NCBI GenBank assembly: GCA_963771705.1
Contig: CAVYUP010000005.1
Location: forward strand, 1 to 64,000
DNA length: 64,000 nt
Reading direction: 5' to 3'
Origin: DATFVA01 sp963771705
Lineage (GTDB): Bacteria > Bacteroidota > Ignavibacteria > Ignavibacteriales > Ignavibacteriaceae
Each line of letters begins with the position of its first letter. Within the stretch, counting starts at the first letter, position 1. A model generated the notes under the pieces. It was not told the origin of the DNA and made no database searches. It saw nothing but the letters and a program-made list of their open reading frames with translations. The translations under genes were made by a program, and so were the position numbers. This document shows positions 1 through 6,740 of the stretch, piece by piece.

Positions 1-211
1 TAGTAGCAGCTTAATCCATTTTTCACTCCTTGTAAGTTAAAACAAAACTTTATTTCGTTACTTATATGAAGTGAGTATAAAATAGTAAAAATTACTTGGT
101 GAAAAAATATGATCGGGAATAATGATGAGAAAAATTATACTATAACTATATTATAATCAGATAAATTAAAATGTAAAGCAACCACAAACTATAGATCGAA
201 TAATCCAGTTT

Positions 212-228
212 AGGCATATAAATTGCTT
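212..228 (+). promoter_or_regulatory. Sigma-54 (-24/-12) promoter for the first glycosyltransferase-like gene
   Basis: The bases aggcatataaattgctt match the sigma-54 consensus TGGCACG-N4-TTGCT. GG is at 213-214 and GC at 225-226 with exactly 10 bases between, and the -12 block TTGCTT is perfect. The predicted transcript starts near 238, about 38 bases before the ATG at 276. The remaining upstream sequence (1-211) is AT-rich and shows no gene that I can support. Confidence 0.65.
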
Positions 229-275
229 GCCAGCAGGACAAAATCCATTATAGGGAAATTTTATATCTAATTAAA

Positions 276-1850
276 ATGATTAAAAAATATTCACATCTTT
301 TTAAATCAAATAAATTTATTGTATCTCTCATCATCCTGATAGTTGCAATTGTATATTTTACTTCTTTCTTTCATGGACTAATCTTCCTGGATGATGATAC
401 ATTAATTTTCACCAAATTTAGTGGGATGGGACTTGGTGAAAAAATATCATTTTCTTTCTCCTCTAATTATCTGGACGTGCATTACTACCGCCCGATGACA
501 CTTTTATCATTCATTTTGGAATCTATTTTTGAAGGAAAATCCTATTTCATTTATCATTTTACAAATTTTATTCTTCATCTTAGTACCGTTCTCCTTATTT
601 ATGCAATTCTAAAAGCATTTAAGATCCCAAAACATATTTCTTTTTTGGGGTCGCTTTTGTTTGGGCTTAGTCCAATACATGTTAATGCCGTGGGATGGAT
701 CGCGGGTAGGGGGGACTTGCTTGCCGCCTTTTTTTCGGCCACAGCGTTACTCATTTTTATGAATTTTATTAAACAAAATAAACCATATTTAATCGTTTTT
801 GTTTCCTTATTCCTTTTTTTCGCTATTTTATCAAAAGAAGTCGCATTACCGGTTCCTTTTCTCTTCTTGGGATTATATTTCATTGAAAAAAAGAAGTATG
901 AGTTAGACAAAAATAGTATCTCTGTTTTGATAATGATAGCTGTTGTAATAGGATGTTACTATGTACTGAGAGGTTTATTTTTAACCAGCGTACACATTGA
1001 TAAATTTTCATTTACTACTTATTACAAAAATATCCTGGTTCTGCCTGAAACAGTTTCAAAGTTTTTTATTCCGGTGGGTATAAACGCGTTGGCGGGGATC
1101 GAATTGTTTACGTCTATAGCTGGGAGTACGCTTTTAATACTCCTCGTAATCCTGCCATTGATATTAAAACCAATCAATAGATTTAGGTACTATTGGGGAT
1201 TTTTATGGTTTATCCTTCTTTTACTTCCAGGAATGGTTTTCAGAACCATGGGACAGGATGGATTTTATTACTGGGACTGTAGATCCTACCTTCCTGCAAT
1301 TGGTCTTACAATTACGATCTCAGAAACCTTAAAAGCGTTTGCTGCTGAAAAAAGGCCTAAGTTCAGTTTTTCATTTGTCATAATTTACTTAGTTATCCTG
1401 GGAACTATAACCTTTTCAAAAATAAAACTTTACGAAAACCCTATTAGTTATTGGAGTTCTGTAAAATCAGATTATCCATCCTCTTTCCTTCCATATGTCG
1501 GATTATTTAATTATTACAGTCACTATGATGAATATGAAAGAGCAGAGCGACAACTATTGCAAGCAGTTGCTATCCGCCCTAAAGAATTATCTATCCGAGA
1601 TTTGCTTGTTAATTCCTTGCTGAAACGAAGAGATTACACAAAGGCCGCATATTTTATTAGAAAAACATTAATAGAAGATAAAATCTTCTCGAGTTCTTTC
1701 ATTGAAAAGTATATTTGGCTTTCTGATAAATCACGATTAAATACTTTAGAGTATATTAAAGAGCTTAGCGATACTTACCTGGGAGATCGGGCCAAGTCAG
1801 ATAAAATCAATGAGCTAAAGTCTCGTTTTGTTGATGGCTCCGCAAACTAA
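276..1850 (+). CDS. TMTC/PMT-like membrane glycosyltransferase with C-terminal TPRs
   Basis: Polytopic inner-membrane protein of 524 residues. A first membrane helix (about 15-33) is followed by an acidic LDDD motif (38-41), HYYRP (69-73) and a segment reading SPIH...GRGDLLA (132-150). These are the landmarks of the TMTC/O-mannosyltransferase group of GT-C enzymes, which transfer sugar from a lipid carrier to protein on the outer face of the membrane. About ten hydrophobic helices follow, and the last 130 residues form TPR-like helical repeats, as in TMTC proteins. The gene has its own sigma-54 promoter and sits just upstream of a pilin-like gene, so pilin O-glycosylation is an attractive inference. 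The substrate is unknown, and a general polysaccharide role is also possible. Confidence 0.7.
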   Translation: MIKKYSHLFKSNKFIVSLIILIVAIVYFTSFFHGLIFLDDDTLIFTKFSGMGLGEKISFSFSSNYLDVHYYRPMTLLSFILESIFEGKSYFIYHFTNFILHLSTVLLIYAILKAFKIPKHISFLGSLLFGLSPIHVNAVGWIAGRGDLLAAFFSATALLIFMNFIKQNKPYLIVFVSLFLFFAILSKEVALPVPFLFLGLYFIEKKKYELDKNSISVLIMIAVVIGCYYVLRGLFLTSVHIDKFSFTTYYKNILVLPETVSKFFIPVGINALAGIELFTSIAGSTLLILLVILPLILKPINRFRYYWGFLWFILLLLPGMVFRTMGQDGFYYWDCRSYLPAIGLTITISETLKAFAAEKRPKFSFSFVIIYLVILGTITFSKIKLYENPISYWSSVKSDYPSSFLPYVGLFNYYSHYDEYERAERQLLQAVAIRPKELSIRDLLVNSLLKRRDYTKAAYFIRKTLIEDKIFSSSFIEKYIWLSDKSRLNTLEYIKELSDTYLGDRAKSDKINELKSRFVDGSAN

Positions 1851-2373
1851 ATTCTTTATTCGGCATGAGAAAGAGTGAAATGAATTTCCATTTAAGATTT
1901 TTATTTACCATAATTGATATTTATTACGTTTCACTTGTTTTTTCCCTTACTCACCCTTGAATAATTTAAAAAAGGTCTTTTTCCTTGAATGTATATTAAA
2001 ACACTTCTATAACTTCTTCTAAAAGAGCAGGGGTATTATTGTTTATCTTAAGACAAATAATTTACTTACCTCTACAGGATTCAAACTTTAACCAGGTTCA
2101 ATGTAAATTCCATATTCCCACCATCTGAATAAAATAACATAATTCAAAATTCTTTAGTATTTGGTTTGTTGTAATTACATCCGTCAGGAGAAAATTATTA
2201 CATGTAAAATTTACAAAAGCCAAAAATGTCGCTTCTAAATCCTGTATAATCATTTTATATAAGCACTTCCGGCCGTTTGGCATATTATTTTCTTCACTAA
2301 ACTGTCTTTGAAATTATGATATAAAAAACTTTCGTCGGGTTATAAAACCAAATAAAATCCTGAGAGTTTGAAA

Positions 2374-2414
2374 GTCCGGTAAATTATTCTCTACTAGCAA
2401 ACATTACCGGTAAA
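2374..2414 (+). promoter_or_regulatory. Putative activator (enhancer) binding sites of the pilin-like gene
   Basis: CCGGTAAA occurs at 2376-2383 and again at 2407-2414, 31 bases apart (about three helical turns). The second copy lies inside the perfect 10-base palindrome TTACCGGTAA (2404-2413). The sites lie about 90-125 bases upstream of the predicted start from the -24/-12 promoter at 2475, the usual position for sigma-54 enhancer-binding-protein sites. I did not see the same motif before the other two sigma-54 promoters. Confidence 0.45.
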
Positions 2415-2474
2415 TAAAATTCAGAGATAAAACCTTTGCTCTTTATATAATGTATACAGGACCTGATTCAACTG

Positions 2475-2490
2475 TGGCACGAATCCTGTT
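2475..2490 (+). promoter_or_regulatory. Sigma-54 (-24/-12) promoter of the pilin-like gene
   Basis: The -24 block TGGCACG (2475-2481) is a perfect consensus match. After four bases comes CTGT (2486-2489) in place of TTGC, so the -12 C is replaced by T, but GG-to-G spacing is correct. The start is expected near 2501, giving a leader of about 79 bases before the ATG at 2580. In many bacteria pilin genes are transcribed by sigma-54 under an NtrC-type activator. Confidence 0.6.
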
Positions 2491-2579
2491 AATCAGATAA
2501 GGACTTAAAATTTTTTGATCATAAACTAATTATTAAGAACACTTAATAAACTAATCACAACAACATAAGGAGATCTGTA

Positions 2580-2978
2580 ATGGGTCAACAACAACTTCTC
2601 TTAATTGTACTTGGTGTTATCGTAGTCGGTATCGCAGTCGTAGTTGGTATTAACTTATTCAACGCAAATGCTGAAACCTCAGCACAGGATTCTATTGTTT
2701 CTCAGGGAACTAACATTGGAGCAATGTGCCAGCAATATTACAAGAAACCTGTAGCAATGGGTGGTGGTGGTAATACATTTGATAATGTTGAAACCAAGCT
2801 TTTTGATAAGCTTCCAGACGATCTTATAAATTCTACAGATGCAGCCTGGACATTTACGAGTGGTGGTACGGGTCAAGGACCTGTAGTGATAACGGCTGAT
2901 CCTACCGCTACAGATTATGATTGGACTGTAACGACTACAATTACTGCTACTGGTATTGTATCTGAGGTAGTTCAGTAA
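2580..2978 (+). CDS. Pilin-like protein with minimal or no leader
   Basis: Protein of 132 residues. It starts MGQQQLLL and goes straight into one strongly hydrophobic helix (about residues 5-27), followed by a soluble domain that is Gly-rich near residue 60 and Ser/Thr-rich toward the C-terminus. The architecture is that of a type IV pilin, but there is no basic leader and no Glu at the fifth mature position. If prepilin peptidase acts, cleavage could only be after Gly2. The start is fixed by AAGGAG 7 bases upstream. It is a single-gene transcript with a sigma-54 promoter before it and a perfect hairpin terminator after it, followed by pilus assembly genes. The closest analogy is a major pilin or pseudopilin; a non-pilin single-pass protein cannot be excluded. 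Confidence 0.65.
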   Translation: MGQQQLLLIVLGVIVVGIAVVVGINLFNANAETSAQDSIVSQGTNIGAMCQQYYKKPVAMGGGGNTFDNVETKLFDKLPDDLINSTDAAWTFTSGGTGQGPVVITADPTATDYDWTVTTTITATGIVSEVVQ

Positions 2979-3002
2979 ATATTGAATAGTTCATTCTTAT
3001 CA

Positions 3003-3034
3003 GGCTGTAAGTTTCTTACAGCCTTTTGTATTTT
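3003..3034 (+). terminator. Rho-independent terminator of the pilin-like gene
   Basis: Perfect 9-bp stem GGCTGTAAG/CTTACAGCC (3003-3011 and 3015-3023) with a TTT loop, followed by a T-rich tract (3024-3034). It lies 25 bases after the pilin-like stop codon. Confidence 0.9.
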
Positions 3035-3122
3035 AAAACAGCGCTAATAGTTAAGATACAAATTGGCATAATAATAGTATCATCAGAAACATTATTATTG
3101 TGGTAAAAAGAAATATTAGAAG

Positions 3123-5210
3123 ATGTTACTGCTTGGTTTTATATCTATACTTCAGATTATTATCCTTCCCGGAATAGTTGTATTACGATATCTGCATATC
3201 AATACTAATTCCAAATTAGAAAATTGGTTGTTCGTTTTTACGCTTAGCTTATTTGTTAATTACTTTACCGTAACTGTTCTAACCTTATTTTCTATTTACA
3301 CTGCTTTCGTATTTTACGGGATAATTATTTTAGAATTAGCTACCTCTTCTATTTATCTACTACGAAACGTATTAACGATCTTAATAATTTTAGCTTCACT
3401 GATCAGTATAAAAAACTTGCGGGTTTTTTTGAAAGTAATTCCTCCCTTTAGTCGGATCCTCTACGTAATCGCTGCGTCAGTCGTTCTATTCTATATTGCT
3501 GTATTTGTAGCTAACATTGGTACTATATTTTATTTCATAGATTCGGTGAATAATCATGCATGGAATAGCTGGGCTGGCGAATTTGCAAATAATATATTAC
3601 CAACACATGCCGGTCATTATCCACAATTGCTTCCGGCGAATTGGTCAGTCTGTTATTTATTAATAGGGAAAGCAAATATTCAATACTTTCCAAAATTAAT
3701 AATGCCGTTATTTTTTATAAATATCCTTCTAATCTTTTTAGATTTAGCTTTAACAAAACAAAAAATTAGCTATTTAATAGCTCTAATCATTTATGGAATA
3801 CTTTCTCCAATTGTACTTTCTTTAGTTTTTATCTCTGATGGAAATGCTGACTTACCAGTAGCATTTTTTACTCTGATGACATTCTATCTCTTTATAAGAT
3901 ATTCCCCTAAAGTTCAAAACCATTTGATATCAATCAGAAAGATAGATGGTGAAAATAAAGATCAAGTATTAAAATCCTATCTCTCAATATTTCTGTTTGC
4001 CGCAATGGCTGCCGCTACAAAAATGGCAGGAATCTATGTTTTTCTATTAGCATCTATAATATTACTTTATTTTCTTCTTCAACTAAAAAATAAAATAAGT
4101 AAAGCAGATCTTATTAAGATAGTTTTATTTGTTGTTCTAATAAGTCTCATAACGCTTTTCTGGTATGTCAGAAGTTCAGAAGCATTATCTGCAGGTTTTA
4201 ATCAGCGCCGATACTTACCAGGAGATTATATCATAAATGCTGCTAGAGCATTTAAATTAATATATGTTAATTGGGGCCTGCCTGTATGTCTATTTCTGTT
4301 AGTCACGGTATTTACCAGTTTGTTCGATAAGAAAACACGTTTAATAACCATAATTATGGTGATAATACCCCTTATACTCTGGGCTTGTAAATATAGCGTG
4401 GATTTTAGAAATCTTAGCTTTGTCCTTCCATTTTTGTCTTTTTCTGCAGCGACAGGATTTTTAAAACTATTCAATATGGTTAAATTGAACGGATCGCAGG
4501 AAGAAGGAATTGAGGATGCAATTAAATCTATAGATTCATTTATGTTTTCAAAAAAGATGAAAATATTATTCTTATCCCTGATTGGATCAGTTCTTCTGCT
4601 AAATTTAACTCTCTCAAATATATTTTACCTGTTTTTGTTTAATCTTTATAATTTTATTCACAAATATTATTTCCTGGGTAATAGGATAATTTATTTTATT
4701 GAATATGATTTACAACTCCATGTAGATTTTTACCAGAGGACATATATTGCCCTTACCCTTGTGATTTTCCTGTTACTAATTTTAGTTGTGGCTAAAATTA
4801 GACTATTTACTCTTCTGGGTCTTGGTCTAATCTTTATAACCCTCTTAAATTTCACTTCATTATCCGGAAACAAAATAATAGAAAGCCAAAAGGCTTCCTT
4901 TGAAAAAGTTGAGGCGCGGAATTATTATAGCTGGATAGAAATGATCATGAAAGTAGAAAATAATACTTCGGTCTATACAAATTTTAGTTATATAGTAAAG
5001 GATAGCCTTCCCCGGGATATTAAGTTCGAATTTATTCCAGAAGTTTCAAAATCTTCACTTTTAAATCTGAAAAATTCATATATTTTTTTGAAGTCAGATT
5101 TCCTAGACTATCAAACAAAAGATTTTTTGAAAAATAAATTTGCTGAAGGTAGATATACGCTTATACTAGATGATAGTAGCTATTTACTTTTTTTAACAAA
5201 GCAAGGTTAA
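3123..5210 (+). CDS. Large polytopic membrane protein, probable GT-C glycosyltransferase
   Basis: Protein of 695 residues with some 14 hydrophobic helices and a soluble C-terminal portion of about 80-100 residues. After the fifth or sixth helix a periplasmic loop reads IDSVNNHAWNSWAGE; an Asp at the start of such a loop followed by a W..WA pattern is common in GT-C family transferases. No Pfam-level family can be named with confidence by eye. It stands between the pilin-like gene, from which it is separated by a terminator, and pilC. Its AT content is high even for this window. A role in glycosylating the pilus or surface polysaccharide is inferred from position and fold only. Confidence 0.5.
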   Translation: MLLLGFISILQIIILPGIVVLRYLHINTNSKLENWLFVFTLSLFVNYFTVTVLTLFSIYTAFVFYGIIILELATSSIYLLRNVLTILIILASLISIKNLRVFLKVIPPFSRILYVIAASVVLFYIAVFVANIGTIFYFIDSVNNHAWNSWAGEFANNILPTHAGHYPQLLPANWSVCYLLIGKANIQYFPKLIMPLFFINILLIFLDLALTKQKISYLIALIIYGILSPIVLSLVFISDGNADLPVAFFTLMTFYLFIRYSPKVQNHLISIRKIDGENKDQVLKSYLSIFLFAAMAAATKMAGIYVFLLASIILLYFLLQLKNKISKADLIKIVLFVVLISLITLFWYVRSSEALSAGFNQRRYLPGDYIINAARAFKLIYVNWGLPVCLFLLVTVFTSLFDKKTRLITIIMVIIPLILWACKYSVDFRNLSFVLPFLSFSAATGFLKLFNMVKLNGSQEEGIEDAIKSIDSFMFSKKMKILFLSLIGSVLLLNLTLSNIFYLFLFNLYNFIHKYYFLGNRIIYFIEYDLQLHVDFYQRTYIALTLVIFLLLILVVAKIRLFTLLGLGLIFITLLNFTSLSGNKIIESQKASFEKVEARNYYSWIEMIMKVENNTSVYTNFSYIVKDSLPRDIKFEFIPEVSKSSLLNLKNSYIFLKSDFLDYQTKDFLKNKFAEGRYTLILDDSSYLLFLTKQG

Positions 5211-5308
5211 CCGCATTTTTCACCTCTCCCTAACCAAATCTGACGTAATTCTTTCATAATTTCTTATATCAAACGGACTTAAATCTCATAAAAAAGTAAA
5301 TAAATCTA

Positions 5309-5326
5309 TGGAACGGGAATTGCTTT
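5309..5326 (+). promoter_or_regulatory. Sigma-54 (-24/-12) promoter of the pilC-pilB-pilT operon
   Basis: TGGAACGGGAATTGCTTT matches TGGCACG-N4-TTGCTT with a single change (C to A at the fourth base). GG is at 5310-5311 and GC at 5322-5323 with the required 10-base gap. Transcription would start near 5335, 27 bases before the pilC ATG at 5362. This is the best of the three -24/-12 elements in the cluster. Confidence 0.75.
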
Positions 5327-5361
5327 ATAAATGAAAATTTAACAACGAGAGCAATTTTAAC

Positions 5362-5910
5362 ATGGTTGAACTAAAATTTACTGCGGAAAAGTTAAACGGT
5401 CAGGCTATTAATGGTTCGCTTTCAGCAAATTCCTTCACTGAAGGAAAGAAAAAGATACAAAGACTTGCTGAAAAAAATCAATTGAAGATCAGGCTTATTG
5501 AGAAGAAATCTACATTTCTGTATAAGGTAAAAAAGGGGAATGAAAAGCCTATAACCGGCGAACAGAAGGCATATACAAAGAAAGAAGTTGAAGATGCTTT
5601 ATCAAGGCTTGGGTACCAGGTAATTTCAGTCAATAAAAAATTATTAGACTATAGCAGAACCCCTCCGACATCTGAAATTGTAACCTTCGTTAAGATCAGC
5701 TCAGAGCTCCTGGATCAGAAATTACCTTATAATGAAATTCTCACACTTTTGATGAATGATACTGAAAACAAAACTTTAAGAGAAACTCTTAAAGAGGTCA
5801 ATAATGATCTAAAAAAGGGGGCAGACAGCGAAGCAACTTTTATGAAGTATCAGAATGTTTTTGGGAAATTCACGGCTTATATGCTCGGGCTTGGCATCAA
5901 AGAGCGGTAA
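5362..5910 (+). CDS. pilC fragment 1 (N-terminal cytoplasmic part)
   Basis: First of three open frames of the broken pilC. It has 182 residues: a Lys-rich region of about 100 residues, then most of the first GspF domain, ending at TAA 5908-5910 eight bases after the shift point. An ATG at 5912 directly after the stop could allow re-initiation into fragment 2. Confidence 0.7.
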   Translation: MVELKFTAEKLNGQAINGSLSANSFTEGKKKIQRLAEKNQLKIRLIEKKSTFLYKVKKGNEKPITGEQKAYTKKEVEDALSRLGYQVISVNKKLLDYSRTPPTSEIVTFVKISSELLDQKLPYNEILTLLMNDTENKTLRETLKEVNNDLKKGADSEATFMKYQNVFGKFTAYMLGLGIKER

Positions 5911-6562
5911 TATGGCAGAAATTTACAAAGCAACAGCTAAATTCCTTGAACGAAGACAGGAATTTAAAAAGAGCTTACGAAGTGCTTTAATTACTCCAAT
6001 GGTGACGATCTTTGTTCTATTCCTGGCCGTAGTATTCTATGTTGCTTATATCTTCCCTGAAACTGCAAAATTATTCGTTCGTTTTAAAATTGAATTACCT
6101 CCTATGACCGCTTTTACGTTAAAGATGAGCGACTTTATGATTGACAACGTATATATCCTTCTGGCATTATTTATAATTCCTCCTGTAATTTTCTGGAAAT
6201 GGGCCACTTCAAAAAAAGGTGCGATCATTTTTCATAAAATGTTATTTCGCCTTCCTTTAGTTGGTAATCTGATTCATAAAACAATTATCGAAGTATACTG
6301 CAGGGTGTTTTATACACTCTACAGCGGCTCGGCAGAGAGTATCGAACCTATCAGAATAGCAGCGGAAGCTGCCGGGAATAAATATTTTGAAGAACGGGTT
6401 AAAAATGTGGCCATACCCCTCATGGTTAAAGAAAGGTGTAGGAATGACCGATGCTTTTACAGCATCAGGAGTTTTTACCGAAACTGCCCTTTCGAGATTA
6501 CACTCAGGAGAAGAAACCGGAACTATCAAAAACACATCCCTTCAGCTCGCAAATTATTATGA
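5855..6562 (+). CDS. pilC fragment 2 (membrane-spanning middle)
   Basis: Second open frame. The true PilC sequence begins at SGNMAEIYK (codon at 5903); the residues before that are out-of-frame readthrough, so the ATG at 5912 is the likely start if the piece is translated alone. It carries the two central membrane helices and the start of the second GspF domain. After VAIPLMVK (6428) it leaves the family again. Confidence 0.65.
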   Translation: MFLGNSRLICSGLASKSGNMAEIYKATAKFLERRQEFKKSLRSALITPMVTIFVLFLAVVFYVAYIFPETAKLFVRFKIELPPMTAFTLKMSDFMIDNVYILLALFIIPPVIFWKWATSKKGAIIFHKMLFRLPLVGNLIHKTIIEVYCRVFYTLYSGSAESIEPIRIAAEAAGNKYFEERVKNVAIPLMVKERCRNDRCFYSIRSFYRNCPFEITLRRRNRNYQKHIPSARKLL

Positions 6563-6740
6563 GGCTGAAACTGTTTATAAGCTTAAGAACTTTATAGAAA
6601 TAGTTCAGGTAGTAATTGCAATGATCATTATGGTTGTTATGATATTGCTTACCCTGGTATCAGCAGAAACAGCAACTGTTCACCCGAAAACACCCGGTAT
6701 GGCTGACAACATAACATATATGCAGAGTGATAAGGTATGA
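6387..6740 (+). CDS. pilC fragment 3 (second GspF domain and last helix)
   Basis: Third open frame. The family sequence resumes at KKGVGMTDAF (6432) and runs through the HSGEETGT motif and the final hydrophobic helix (IVQVVIAMIIMVVMILL) to a stop overlapping pilB (ATGA-type overlap at 6737-6740). Confidence 0.65.
   Translation: MKNGLKMWPYPSWLKKGVGMTDAFTASGVFTETALSRLHSGEETGTIKNTSLQLANYYEAETVYKLKNFIEIVQVVIAMIIMVVMILLTLVSAETATVHPKTPGMADNITYMQSDKV

Larger units (their letters stand above)
1851..2579. other. Long intergenic region upstream of the pilin-like gene
   Basis: A 729-base AT-rich gap. I see no convincing gene in it. Its only clear contents are near the right end: the CCGGTAAA repeat pair (2374-2414), a -24/-12 promoter (2475-2490) and the leader with the AAGGAG ribosome-binding site (2567-2572). 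Confidence 0.6.
5362..6740 (+). pseudogene. pilC: PilC/GspF inner-membrane platform protein, broken by two frameshifts
   Basis: Read across two single-base shifts, this locus encodes one PilC/GspF protein: a basic N-terminal region, a first GspF domain (begins TSEIVTFVKISSELL), two membrane helices around ITPMVTIFVLFLAVV and YILLALFIIPPVIFW, a second GspF domain (GMTDAFTASGVF...HSGEETGT) and a last membrane helix. PilC is the inner-membrane platform on which PilB and PilT act. Shift one is at 5899-5902 (frame left at AAA GAG, continuous protein if one base is skipped). Shift two is at 6428-6431 (AAA GAA). Both need +1. The protein is collinear on either side, with no missing sequence, so this is a recent lesion, a sequencing error or recoding. 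The end overlaps pilB by 4 bases. Confidence 0.8.

Noticed and set aside
1..30. AAGGAG followed by ATG on the minus strand near the left edge
   Set aside because: The frame stops after two codons (ATG GAT TAA), so no gene start can be supported there.
2098..2283. 61-codon minus-strand frame upstream of the pilin-like gene
   Set aside because: Low-complexity composition, no ribosome-binding site and no family resemblance; regarded as chance.
3064..3080. TTGGCATAATAATAGTAT before the 695-residue membrane protein, a fourth -24/-12 candidate
   Set aside because: The -24 half is good but the -12 half reads TAGT, so only the spacing and one G agree. Too weak to list as a promoter.
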